DNA from: Hibiscus mutabilis
Lineage: Eukaryota > Streptophyta > Magnoliopsida > Malvales > Malvaceae
Length of the DNA stretch: 64,000 nt
Direction: 5' to 3'
Assembly: GCA_019671005.1 (NCBI GenBank)
Contig: CM033745.1
Coordinates: 930,001-994,000, forward strand
Shown here: piece by piece, positions 1-11,502 of the stretch
Position numbering within the stretch: the first letter of the stretch is position 1
Layout: each line of letters begins with the position of its first letter
Made by a program: the position numbers and the translations under genes
The notes under the pieces: generated by a model
What the model was told of the DNA's origin: nothing
Database searches by the model: none
The model's input: the letters and a program-made list of their open reading frames with translations, nothing else

Positions 1-3000
1 AACGCTCAGACTTCTCAGCAATGTGCTTTGAATCAGATCCCCTTTTAGATTTACCTTTGCGCTTCACTGACTTATCAGATTGTTCATTCCTGATGCTATT
101 CTTAACGATGTTTTCTGTGTCATCAAACAAATTTCCTGTGAAATTTTGGCGCTCCTGGAATTCATCATGATCAGATGACAAGGGTTTTGTTCCTTCCTCA
201 TGTTTTTCACATTCTTTGTTTGTGTTGGCAGCCATTCCAGTTTCCTGTTCATCATCAGGCAAGTCTTTTTCAATGTCAACAGCATCCGATCCATGACCCT
301 CGACATCCACAGCATCAGATCCATTACCTTCAATATCGACTGCATCAGATCCATCATCATCTTGATTTTCATCCATTCCATTCTGCAGAGACCTGTCATG
401 TTCTTCTTCCCATGGTACAGGTGAAGTTAAAAGTCCTGGTTCAGATGTCGGTATATCCTGCTTTGTCTCTTTGTCATCATCGCTTGTCATTATATCTACA
501 TCCTCATCAGACCCTTCCTTGCTGTTGGAAGAAGCATCACTCTCACTATCACTGCTACTACTGCTCCCACTTGCTGCCGGGCTTGCACTCCTGCTGTGGC
601 TTCCACTGTCACTTCCACTGTCACTCCCACTGTCACTGCTATCACTGTCGCTATCACTACCACTGCCACTGTCACTAGCACTATTTGCTGGCCCCTCACT
701 ATTGTCGGAAGCTTTTCTCTCACCACCCAAATCAGGTGAATGTTGTTGGATGTCAATTTGTTCCATCACATTCGATTCTTCTGTAAGTTTAGGGTCTAAA
801 TGGGTCTGTTCCTCCATCTCATCATGACTAACTTTCTCCACCGATAATGATGCTGGAGCCGGTGTCTGGTCTTGGTTTTGTTGAGGAGCTGGAGCCTCGT
901 TACGATTATCTTCAGGAGAACTGCAAAAATATAGACAAACAACATGCTGTGTATAGTACAATATATATAATACGTAGATAAGCTTTTATATAAGCAAGAG
1001 ACTAAAAACAAAGAATAGCCAGGGTTCTTGATACTTAGAAGAGGCACCAACCATTTTTTTATGTACTCATCTTAATTCCAACTATGTAAGATGATCATTA
1101 AAAGAAACCAACAAGAGCAACATTTTGTTCCAGATTATCAAGCAGAATATTTATGGCATGATACTCCAAAAATTGTTTATGGCATGATGAGATTCTCAAA
1201 AAAGAAAATAAATGGTTAATCTTGGATATTATAAAAACATGAGATTCTCCAAGTCGCCTAAATGATAACTTCTCTAAAAAGTCATACCTTCTAGCAGATC
1301 ACTGCTATCTTATATAGGGCAAAACTTAGTTAAAGTTATTTTCCTATTGAAATCTTGCGCTGAGTCATATGATGAGAATAAGAAATCATGAAATATAGAG
1401 ATGAAAAAAATGACATGAATTCAATTCAATTACAACTGTTCAAATCAACCCCACTGGAAATGAAAATGACAGGTACCTTCCACTTTCAGAAGACACTTTC
1501 TTCAAGTTTTCCAACTCCACTCCTGGTTTCAAGAAATATCTTCCTGGAGCGTGGAAAGTTGCAATCTAATGCGCAAAATAAAGGAAGGCATAAGCTTACA
1601 TGTTATTCTTAAAAATACTTTGCATCAAGGATCCATCACTTACTTTTTTTATAACGGGCTCAATCTTTTGTGCAGAGTCTGGAATTGTATCACCAACAGC
1701 TTTCTCCAAGGCCTGCCACCATTTCAGAGAGAGAGAGGCTAAGAGATAAAATGAACCAAAAAATAAAGTAACAATCTGAAGCCAACCACATGCCCTAATA
1801 GCAAAAGAAGGGCACTTAATTTAAAACATTCACTCAACCCTAGCCCTTGCCTTTAAGCTCATCCCCTTGGGGTTCTCCTTCAGTAGACTGATCAGAAGGC
1901 TCTGCAATTCTGTTGGCTTAGGTCCAAAATTTCCCCTGCGCTCTTGCATCTCACGTACTACAGTACTAGCCCTGGTTAATATTTCTTTCTCAGAGCTGGA
2001 AGAAATATTTTCTTTGTTTTTCACCTGGGGAGGAATAAGATCCTCACTGCTTGTATGAGTCTTGGTGGTATATCCAATTCGGGATGCCGCAGCACCAGAG
2101 CGCTCAGGTGGAGATGGTAAAGGTGAAGATGAGTGTCTTCCCTTTGCAGTAGCAGCTGAAATTAATCCAGATTTATATCCAGATTTTGGATGGCCTCCAA
2201 CTGCAGCTGGTGCAAACATACATTGTAATAACACTTGTCAAGAAATGTAAACAGAAGAGAAAGGCCAAACTGCAGCTAATCAAAGTATAATCTCAATACA
2301 TCCCACATATTATTGATTTTGGAGAGACCATGCAAAAGAAAGAAAAAAAAAAAGGTAGTTTTCATATTCAATTAATTGAATGAAAAACAAATTATTTACC
2401 TTGAGGTGTCTCAACTTTACTCTTGTTAAAACCACCCTCCTTCTTTTTAAAATGGGACTTCCATGGACTAGCTGCAAACACAAGAGACATAAGACAATGA
2501 ACATCCATGCTTTAAAAATTGACATCTTTTAATCTTAAATGTTCTCTGTCAACAATTACTTTCAGTGAAAACATTTTCAATGGAATTTTTCGAATACTAG
2601 TAGGTATTGTGCAAGCAAGTCCCATTTTCCTAAAGTGAGTGAGGCCCAAGGCTAAAAATACACATAAGAAGAACCATCCTCATTACTAAGGGATTTCATG
2701 ATTGAAGAAGCAACTTTAAGATATCATCTTGATAGTAGGACCACAAAAAGAAAAGGGTAAATATATATTTCGGTACTGGAACTTGGCTTCTTGGTTCAAA
2801 CCAATACCTGAACTCGGCATCTTGGATCAAATTGGTTAAAAAACCCATGAGTACCTATTTGAACCAAAAAACCAAGCTCATGTTCCAATTTGAACCTTAA
2901 CCCTTAAAAAATTGATGGAGTCATAGTTTGGGATAACTTGTATAACACAATCCAAGATCAAGTACCTAATTGGTCCAAAAAAATCAGGTGCCAAATTGAA

Positions 3001-6000
3001 TTTTGAAACCAAGTTCATTTACCAAAATGTATATTTACCCAAAAGAAAATATGCAAGGGAAGATATCTTAAATAGACCTAAGTCTAGGCATACCCTTATT
3101 GTGATGCTTATTACATTGGTGGATGTCAGAAAAGACAAAAATATAGTCTATGGAGGAAGAGAGGGGGTTGGGGTGCAAATACAATATCACAAAGAAGAAC
3201 TTACCCTCAGCAGCAACTAATTGCTTGATTTGATTCTTCATAGATGGGTTTCCATGGTCTAATATAATGGCTCTATCATCAACACCAAACAGGAAAAGAT
3301 GAAAACAATAAACTTAAGCCCTATTACCAAAAGTGACTTGCAACATAAAAGTGTAGCATCATAAAATATTTATAACAAATCAATAAAAGAACCACATAAA
3401 AGATAAATTGAAAGGTCAGAGTTTCTTCTTCATATCATGAAACATGATCAAGGAGAAGAATCCACATTTCTAATACAAACTAGGAAATGGTAAAATTCAA
3501 TATAACAAAGAGCTTCTAATAAGAAGGGTTTCTAATATTGTTCAACTTCTCTGTAATATGGAGCATTATGCACATCTTTCTGAATGTTCTTTTTCAGATA
3601 GTGTCGATTCTGAATCTTAAAAAAGCACCTAAACATCAGAAATACTGTAAAAGATAGAATGGTGCAACTTTAGAAATTCTGATTTCAAAATAAGCAACAT
3701 TAGAAGAATTATATATGCTACTATCATGAAAATAATCGGGCATGACAGAAACAATTGTTTACAAGGTGATTTAAAAGATCAGATGGCTGTTTGTACCAAA
3801 CTTATTGATATTGATTTGAGACTGATGATTGGATTGAGGCTATTATTTATAACTGAAACATGGAAGGCAAGCTTCAATGTGAGAAACATCTAATGTAATG
3901 GAAGATCTCAAAGATTATAATGACAATTATGAAGATGAGGATAGAGGAGTTCTGAAGAATTCTCAAGATAATGTGGTGCTTGCTTCTCCGGGAATTGGCT
4001 TGCCTACATCACTCCACTGCATTCATTATAAGACATAAAAGAAGGGCCCTAGATTGCATGCATGCATTGCATACCAATAACCTCATTACTGTTTCTTCAG
4101 TAGAATATTAAATTTCAGCCAAATTTCATAAATAAACATGGATGCGTTGAAATTAATGTGCAGAATTTTGAACTGTTTTAGGAGGTTTCCAAAAAAGGGG
4201 CTGTATTATTTACCAAAAAACAGCTAAATAAACTAGCTAAAGTGTAACAAAGGAAACTCTAGATGCAGAAAACATAAACCAGCTAGATACTCTTAAATTA
4301 AACAAGAGCAACAATAGCAATTAATGTAGTGAATTAACCAGCAAACGAAATGTCAAGAGGTGTCTTTTACATATTGTGTATTACTAACATCATGGTATGT
4401 ACTAAGAGAACATCGACTTTTATAACCAATCATAGTGGAATATGTATCTAGATCTGAATCATCTTAAGTGGACATAAAAAACAAAGTAAATTAGAGAAAG
4501 GGGAAACAAATATGCATGCTAAGGCAAACAATGAATATGAGAAAACCATCCAGATAACATACTTGCGTGATTTATGCATGCGTTCAGCTTCCTCTGACCG
4601 CATCTTAACTTGATTTGTGGTTGATTCATCCAAAACACGTTGAACATTCAATTTGCGCCATGCACACCCAGATTCAACAAGCAAACCATTTCCATCTTCA
4701 CCCATTTGACGTTCTTCATATATATCACACAGATCGCCAAATTCCGTGACCACGTAAACCTGAACTCCTTACCGCCAACATCAATGACCTATAATCAATT
4801 AAACACAGATTTTTTAATAATTAACAGGCCACACAAAAATGTAAATAAGTTTAACCAAAAAAGAGCCAAACACAGAAAAGAAACTTGCAACTTGTCTCCC
4901 AAAGTCTCAACAAAAAATGGGAACAATCGTTAGTTCAGAATAAGAATAGAACATCTGTAAGTTATCCAAGAAGTGTTAGAGCTTGAGGGGAATGTAAGTT
5001 GACGAGAAGTGTTAGAGTTTAATTTAATGTGTAATTAGAGTTTATTTCTAAGTCAGTAGTTTAGATTTATTAGAAGTCTTATTTAAATTATGGATAAATA
5101 TTATTTAAATTATAGATAAAAGTATAATTTTAGTTATATTAAAACTCAATGCCTATTTAAAGGCTCACCTTATACACATTTGATTAAGAAGAATAAGAGA
5201 AAATACAGAGAAACACATTGTTCTCTGTTGAAAATATTTTTTTGTCTATCGTTAAATTGTAACTTTTATATTTTATTGTTCATTGTTCACCGCATCTTCT
5301 TTGGCCACCATGGCCCCTTTCTCACATGGTATCATGAGCCAACAACGATCCCGATGTCGTCAACTAATGTCATCAAAATCAAATTGACGATCTTTTTTTT
5401 CCATTTGTCATTAGGCCACGCTGTTCCTTGGCTTCTCTCTCGTTGGAATCTTACATCTATGGTGAAATTTCTACTCGTTTAATTTAATTTTGCTAGTTTG
5501 TTCTCTATTTAATGGTTCTATCTTAGCCATCCATTGTAAAAGATAGGGAAAGGTTATAGTTTAGCCTTAAAAACTATTTGGTTCTATCTTAGCCATTCAT
5601 TGTAAAAAGATAGGGAAAGGTTATAGTTTAGCCTTAAAAACTATCTGGTTCTATCTCACCAAAATTATAAAAGATATAGGAAAAAGGTTCTAGTTTAGCC
5701 TTAAAAACTATATAATATTTTTTAAGGGATTCTACATCAAAGATCCAAGTGAAATTCTAGTTTGTGCAACTACCAAATTGAGGGGAGTGTAGATTCTGTG
5801 ATCATTGTTGAATGGAAGCACTTTAGTCCGTGAATGATAAAAAAGGCTGAAGACATCTCGAAAGATGCAAAAACCTAAAAAGATCATCATCACGAGAAAA
5901 AATCAAGACATCTAAGGAGGGTCAAACAACAGATAAAGTTGGTAGACATCTCAAGAATGATGCGAAAAACCAAGAACATCAATGCAAATTTTCAACAATG

Positions 6001-8525
6001 GCCGTTCAAAGAACAACATGATTATGTCCTAGGTTGTTCAACGCAATGGCTCCCAAAAAAGGGAGATTCTTTCTCTAAGAAACAAACCAAAGAAATATGA
6101 GTAGGCGTCACATCCAAGATCCAAGCCGTGGTGCTCTACTACGCTTGCTCACCAAATTTTCATAAGTTATCCAAGAAGTGTTAGAGCTTGAAAGTTGACG
6201 AAGTTTAATTTAATGTGTAATTAGAGTTTATTTCTAAGTCATAGTTTAGATTTATTAGAAGTCTTATTTAAATTATGGATAAATATTATTTAAATTATAG
6301 ATAAAAGTATAATTTTAGTTATATTAAAACTCAGAATTGCCTATTTAAAGGCTCACCTTATACACATTTGATTAAGAAGAATAAGAGAAAAATGAGAAAA
6401 CATTGTTCTTCTCTTGTTGAAAATATTATTTTTGTTCTATCGTTAAATTGTAACTTTTATATTTTATTGTTCATTGTTCACCGGCGTTCATCTTCTTTGG
6501 CCACCATGGCCCCTTTCTCACAACATCAAATCAAGATTGCTTTTTTTATTAAGTAGTGTTACAATAATATTCCAAAGGTAAATGTCGGGATTTGAACCCA
6601 CATAAGGGGTGAAGCGGATGAGCATCCACTAGGCCAATTAGTGAATCTTTCAAATCAAGATTTTTAATGTAGCAACGTCTCAAAAAAAAAAAAAAAATCT
6701 CAGGCCCTAAACCAATTTTGCTGTAGTCCAAATCATTAACTATTTATTACACCAAGAATAGAAAATCAAATCAAGATTTTTAACGTCTCAAAGAAAAATA
6801 ACAAAACTGAGGCTTTAACCAATTTTCTGCAGTCCAATTCATTGACTATCTATCATGCCAGAAAGGTCATTAATCAATTATGAGATTTTTCTGCATAATT
6901 TTAAAACCACCCAAAACAAGTAGAAACTATATGCCGTCTATACAAATATTGAGTGATGAAGGTACCTCAGAAAACATAATGCATCAAAATCAAATTTAAT
7001 CCATCATGCGTTAAATTTTTGTGCCAATGATATGAAGGATTTATTTACCGTCAAATTGGACCATCAAACTGGCCATGTAAATAACACAACCTTTTGTTTA
7101 TACACAAGAAATACCAACACTAGCAGATAGAGATGGCCCTATCATGTTTAACAAGTTGGCCAGGTTAGCTTGCTTTTTTCTGCAAATGCATATTTTTAGA
7201 GGTTTTGATTCATGAACAATCCTGTACTGAACTTCCATATTTTATAACTGCTCCCACCTAAAGTGACCGCTATTACACATCTTGTACACGAGCACATGAA
7301 AGCCAACATCATATTCCAAGTAAGAACCACCAAATTCAGAAATGAAAGCTAAATAATCATATACTAAAAATTAACCAACAATGAAAGTCTATTAAGATTG
7401 AATATATACACATTTGAGAAAAAAATATTTCAGCACATCGAACTGAAGACATTGTAGGGATTACACAAACCAAATAGACCCAACTCCCCATTAGCCTACT
7501 AGAAGTTCAGAATCAAGAAAAAAATACTACATACTCAGAGATAAAAGAACAAGCAAACTCAGCACAATCATACAAGCTACCCAAATATCTTCCAGTAAAC
7601 CACCAAAATGAATCTACATAAAATAACAGAATGTGACTTAAGAACACCATAACAAAACTCACAACCTACTCCATAAAGTCACCCAATTTGAAGTTAAACT
7701 AGGTTGAAAACCCTATCAAACAACTAGCATTTCCATAATCAGTAGGAAACCAAGAACTTCAAAAGCATGACCACACAAAGTTGACATAATTATACCCAAA
7801 CCAAAATTCAGAGGACCAAAAGATAGCAAGTAAAAGATAACCCTAAAATGAAAAAAAAAATCATAAACTAAAATTCCAAAAAATTAAAACAAGCATTGTA
7901 AACATTTCAAAAATTACAAAATTTAAGCTAATCCGAGACAAATTTTGATCAAGCAGCATAATTTTATCCCCCAAGATCATCGAAAATTAGAAGTACAGTT
8001 TAAAAAAATAAAAATTAGGCTTAACCCAGCTGAACTCAAATCAAAAGCAGCAAAATTATCCCAGTAGTTTCATCTCTAAAAAAATCCAAATCCGAGGAGA
8101 AAGAACACGATTCGAAATAAATAGCAATAATTTTTTTGCAAGCCCAACTTAATTCTTATTTAAAAACTCACATTCCCAGTAGGGTGAGTCGGAATTGAAT
8201 CAAATTTAATCCTGGCCGTCTCTCCTTGAGCCTCGAGCCGCCTGATCTCCTCCACCAAATCTGGCGCCAACCTTATAATCATCGCGAAAGCCAACGGATT
8301 GTTCCCAGAAACAAGCGAAAAGCTCTCTTCGACGGACGGTGCGGGTCCTGAACCGCCCCCAATACCGGGCCGGTTACGAAGGGCGGAGCCAAGAGAAAGC
8401 CTGCCTGATTGGGTGGTGGAAGAAGGGCGGTGTGGCGGCGGAGGGAATGAAGAGCGGTTCCGAGGGCCTCCGCCCCCACGTCCGCCGCCTCCACCGCGGC
8501 CGAGCTTCGAGGAGCCTCCGTACAT
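1..8525 (-). CDS. Dentin-sialophosphoprotein/ELL-like conserved plant nuclear protein, partial at left edge
   Basis: Eight exons read on the minus strand: 8525-8172, 4788-4682 and on to about 4561, 3272-3205, 2471-2400, about 2206 (or 2233)-1851, 1712-1644, 1565-1477 and 920-1 (continues off the window). Exon 1 starts MYGGSSKLGRGG, a Gly/Arg-rich basic N-terminus, followed by a Pro-rich stretch and a conserved LVEEIRRLEAQG helix. Exon 2 encodes VIDVGGKEFRFTWSR then FGDLCDIYEER and GNGLLVESGCAWRKLNVQRV, the most conserved block. Exon 6-7 (ALEKAVGDTIPDSAQ, APGRYFLKPGVE) resembles a small winged-helix segment. Exon 8 is acidic and Ser/Asp-rich with many SDSGSD-type repeats and a basic KRKGKSKRG patch. 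From recall, plant databases name this family dentin sialophosphoprotein-like or link it to RNA polymerase II elongation factor ELL; the biochemical role is not established here. Exon 2 has a one-base frameshift near 4749, and the exon 5/6 intron appears to use a GC donor. Confidence 0.75.
2755..3040. mobile_element. Mutator-like MITE in an intron of the ELL-like gene
   Basis: A 286-bp element with terminal inverted repeats: left end GGGTAAATATATATTTCGGT, right end TGTATATTTACCC preceded by similar complementary sequence. It is flanked by identical 9-bp direct repeats AAAAGAAAA at 2746-2754 and 3041-3049. A 9-bp target duplication is the Mutator superfamily hallmark, although this one is A-rich and so less decisive. 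No coding capacity. Confidence 0.65.
4956..5326 (+). repeat. 5' LTR of the TRIM-like element
   Basis: Direct repeat partner of 6161-6522. The left LTR carries a short extra segment (GAGGGGAATGT region near 4986) missing from the right copy, so the two have diverged by small indels. Confidence 0.85.
5514..5712. repeat. Three tandem copies of a ~66-bp unit inside the TRIM-like element
   Basis: Units start at 5514, 5580 and 5647, each beginning GGTTCTATCT and ending with TTTAGCCTTAAAAACTAT. The third copy is the most diverged. They lie in the non-coding interior of the element. Confidence 0.8.
6161..6522 (+). repeat. 3' LTR of the TRIM-like element
   Basis: Direct repeat partner of 4956-5326, ending CTCACA immediately before target duplication ACATC. 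Its first two bases are CA rather than TG. Confidence 0.85.
6539..6650 (-). mobile_element. tRNA-derived SINE
   Basis: A 112-bp insertion flanked by 12-bp direct repeats CAAATCAAGATT (6527-6538 and 6651-6662). On the minus strand it has an A box (TTGGCCTAGTGGATGCT, 6637-6621) and a B box (GGTTCAAATCC, 6598-6588), the internal RNA polymerase III promoter of tRNA-derived SINEs, and a short A-rich 3' tail (6540-6547). It sits directly beside the right target duplication of the TRIM-like element and does not fold as a complete tRNA. Confidence 0.75.
6651..6855. repeat. ~105-bp direct duplication in intron 1
   Basis: 6651-6750 and about 6764-6855 repeat the series AAATCAAGATTTTTAA, GTCTCAAA, CCAATTTT and CTGCAGTCCAA-type sequence with substitutions. 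The copies lie directly downstream of the SINE target duplication. Confidence 0.6.
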
Positions 8526-8644
8526 TATTTTTGCGGGAGGGTTTTATTTTGTTCCGTTCAAGTTATTGTGACATGAAAATTTTATGTGCAAACGTAAATT
8601 TACACGGATGTTTGTAAGAATATAAATAGAAGGAATGGCGGCGC
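8526..8644. promoter_or_regulatory. Short interval between the ELL-like start and a possible divergent exon
   Basis: Only 119 bp separate the start of the minus-strand ELL-like reading frame from a plus-strand ATG at 8645. If the rightward exon is real, this interval would be a bidirectional promoter with 5' leaders. The assignment is positional; I see no clear TATA box for either side. Confidence 0.3.
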
Positions 8645-8733
8645 ATGGCCGTTTCTAGCAGCGGACGGGAAAGATCGATGAAGAGGAATACGGTAGCCGA
8701 AAAGAGTGATGCGACTGCGAGAGACGACCTTAG
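8645..8733 (+). CDS. Possible orphan first exon, unknown product
   Basis: An open frame starting MAVSSSGRERSMKRN runs 29 codons to CTTAG followed by the plausible splice donor GTAGGG. Base composition here is much more GC-rich than the sequence to the right. I can find no matching downstream exon on the plus strand; the next 3 kb is MITE-rich AT spacer. It could be the remnant first exon of a gene split by insertions or deletion, or the 5' end of a non-coding transcript. I do not recognise the peptide. Confidence 0.25.
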
Positions 8734-9405
8734 GTAGGGGTCTGATTCTATTTTTTGTTCCCTTATTGTGCGTGTCCTTTTTTTAACTGCTAGTCTGTAT
8801 AATGGTAAATTCCACGGGAAGCTCCCTACGGTGTATTAGATTTCATTATTATTGTCGCGTACTTTTAAAATGGGTAAAACTTCGTTTTTTAGTTCTTCTT
8901 AACTTTATCACCAAATTTTAAAAAATAATATTTTAATCACTTATATTATTAATTTATTATATTTTGATTATTGAGTCATTAGTGAAGAATTGATGGCATG
9001 GCATATTAATAAAAAAAATAATCAATTTTATCATTTAATCATGAATTTTATACAAAATATCAATCTAAATTAAATTTTTTTCTTATTTATTTTTACTTAT
9101 TAACGAGACATAAAAACTCTCTCTCTCAACCTCATAATTTTATTAAAGTCTTTTATTATTGGTCATGGTTCACTATATTGACTGCGATTATTAGATTTCA
9201 TAATTTTCAGTCTAGTCTTTTTAACTTTTGAACGTGAACCGGATGTGTGATTTACTTGGAGATATCTTGATCTATATCAGTATAACTTAAAGTCTTTCAA
9301 TTTACTATTCGTGGTCTACAATATATCATTGTATTATGTCAACTTCAAATTATATTTATCATATTTTTTTAAAACGCCTCAATTTATCGTTGGAATTAAT
9401 AAAAA

Positions 9406-9818
9406 GATAAACTACTTATTTAGTATCCAATTTTTAGTTTTTTACCCCAGTTATTTTTAATACCAGATATTATGTTTTATTTTTATTTTGATAACTCTTA
9501 TTAAAAATTAACGGTATGCTAATTATGAAAGAAAATCACACGTGGTTGGTTGTCTCGTCAATTTCTCTCTCTAAGTGAACATGTTACGTGTGACTTTTTC
9601 TGATTTTATTCAACATGACAAAGTGATTAGGATAGAAAAATAATATGTTAGTCTATCACGTGTGATTTTCTCTTTCCTAGCCAACATGTTAATAATTTTT
9701 TAACATAAGGTACTGAAATAGAATAAAACATAATAGTAAGTACCATCTTACAAAAAAATAAATAAGGTACAAAACATAAACATACATAAAGGTTGGGTAC
9801 TAAATGAATAGTTTACCC
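9406..9818. mobile_element. Mutator-like MITE
   Basis: A 413-bp element with ~30-bp imperfect terminal inverted repeats: left end GATAAACTACTTATTTAGTA, right end the complement of GGGTAAACTATTCATTTAGT. It is flanked by 9-bp near-identical repeats TAATAAAAA (9397-9405) and TAATCAAAA (9819-9827). No coding capacity. Confidence 0.6.
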
Positions 9819-10486
9819 TAATCAAAATATCGTCGAAGTTTAATTAACCTGATAACTAAATCGCATACTTGATATTTCCCCCTTTCTTCGTTTCTTTCCC
9901 TAGACTTCAATTTAATACAAATCTTAGTCACCATTCTTGATTTCATTACGGCCGCCTCTTCCTACTTTGTTTCCTGAACGGCGACAACATCGGAGATGAA
10001 CATAATTGCACCAACATTTTCTCACCCCACAAAGTTTCAATTCTTAAAACCCAGATCCTCCAAACTGCAGTCACTACCTCCTTACTAACCAATTCCAAAA
10101 CACTCTGCGGCCATCCATCATATTCATAAACGCCTCAAAATTCCACTTCCATAACCGAATAAGTGTCGATATTGCATTGCACGCATAACCCACTAACCAA
10201 TCTCCGCTGTTGAACCCAATCCCACCATGCTTTATCACTCTTATTGCCTATTGGAGACAGCGGCGGAAGGCAGTGATATTACTTCATAAAATAATTTATC
10301 AAGCTTAGGAGGACATAATTATAGATTAAAAGTAGCCAATCAGGGCCGTTTATTGTGCTACTGCTGTTCGCATCAGAACCGTTTTCTTAATGTAGGAATA
10401 GAAGCTTTATTTATCATCCATGCAACAGCCAATTTAAATGGCAACACGTGGCGGTTCCCCACCATAGATATTGGGGGCCTTTGAGG

Positions 10487-10575
10487 AAGTGTGAGGTGTT
10501 AGAGTAACAACTAGGTCCAATTAAGTGAACATGAAAGCGTACGAGGAACGCCAATACCTCACACTTAATTGGATT
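10487..10575. repeat. Nested inverted repeats in spacer
   Basis: GTGTGAGGT near 10489 pairs with ACCTCACAC near 10556, and CCAATTAAGTG near 10517 pairs with CACTTAATTGG near 10563. The function is unknown; it could be a MITE remnant. Confidence 0.35.
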
Positions 10576-11004
10576 GATATCACTAATTAACTACTACTCC
10601 ATTAAAGTTCTTATTAAGTTTTTATATTATTATTAAATCTCTAATTGAATTGATATCACTAATTAACTACTTATTCAATAATCAAACAAGTGTTAAACAA
10701 AACCATCCATTTATTCCACTCCATTCAATTAAAACAATTGTGTTTAGAATCACAATATATTTGATTAGTAAAAAAATATATTTTGTTTTCTAAAAGGCTT
10801 TGTATTTTCAAAATTTCTTTAATGGTCGTTGGTATACAATTGTTGGGTTTTTAAACTATTACAATTAAAACATTTGAATTCAATAAATTTATTTTTTATT
10901 TAAGTTTTTGATTCTAGATAAGTAACTTTATTTCTTAAAATGTCACACTGAAATTTGAAGAAAACAATTTATATATATATATATATTAATACTTTTATAT
11001 TTTA

Positions 11005-11292
11005 GTATGACATTTTAAGAAAAAGGAAACTAAAAATCATTAGATGTATCACCTGATTAATAGTATATTTAAATCACTAACAATCATTTATTTCATGATA
11101 TATAGAGTATCAACACAAACAAAACTTTAATACTTTTTATCTTTTAATAAATAAATTGTGACATTTTAAGAAATAAAGAAAAAGGAAAAAATAAAAAATA
11201 ATCACTAGATATAATTTATTCTCATCCAACTCTTTAAAAGGTATAAAAGTAATATTTAAATCACTAATAATCATTCATTTCATGATATATAT
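11005..11292. repeat. Diverged direct duplication
   Basis: Two copies of a block beginning GTGACATTTTAAGAAA or ATGACATTTTAAGAAA and ending ATCATTCATTTCATGATATA or ATCATTTATTTCATGATATA lie at about 11005-11107 and 11158-11292. No gene content. Confidence 0.5.
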
Positions 11293-11300
11293 ATATATAT

Positions 11301-11502
11301 AGGTAAAATTCTCTTACACTATGTAAAATTTTTAAGTCTTGTATCTTTTTTTGGACCTTTTCGATGAAGATAAATAAATAGATGAAATTAACCATAAAAA
11401 TGTGCACTTGAAAAAATAATAATAAATAAATAATCTTAACCATTTATTTACATCATCTAACGGTTTAAAAAATGTAAAAAATAATTGAGTTTTACCTAAT
11501 AT
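11301..11502. mobile_element. Small inverted-repeat element (candidate MITE)
   Basis: The left end TAGGTAAAATTCTC and the right end GAGTTTTACCTA are inverted relative to each other and bracket about 200 bp of non-coding sequence. The flanks are TA-rich, so I cannot define the target duplication. Confidence 0.4.

Larger units (their letters stand above)
4956..6522 (+). mobile_element. TRIM-like non-autonomous LTR retrotransposon in intron 1 of the ELL-like gene
   Basis: Two direct LTRs, 4956-5326 and 6161-6522, share nearly all their sequence and end in CTCACA. The left one starts TGTAAGTTATCC; the right copy has CA in place of TG. The element is bracketed by a perfect 5-bp target duplication ACATC at 4951-4955 and 6523-6527. 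Directly after the left LTR lies TGGTATCATGAGCC (5327-5340), a close match to the initiator-tRNA-Met primer site. The 0.83-kb interior has no gag or pol reading frame, so the element must have been moved by an autonomous partner. It lies antisense to the host gene. Confidence 0.85.

Noticed and set aside
6585..6640. tRNA gene-like A and B boxes
   Set aside because: Flanking 12-bp direct repeats, an A-rich tail and lack of a complete cloverleaf mark it as a tRNA-derived SINE.
8299..8617. Plus-strand Pro/Arg-rich open frames
   Set aside because: They are the antisense of the GC-rich first exon of the ELL-like gene.
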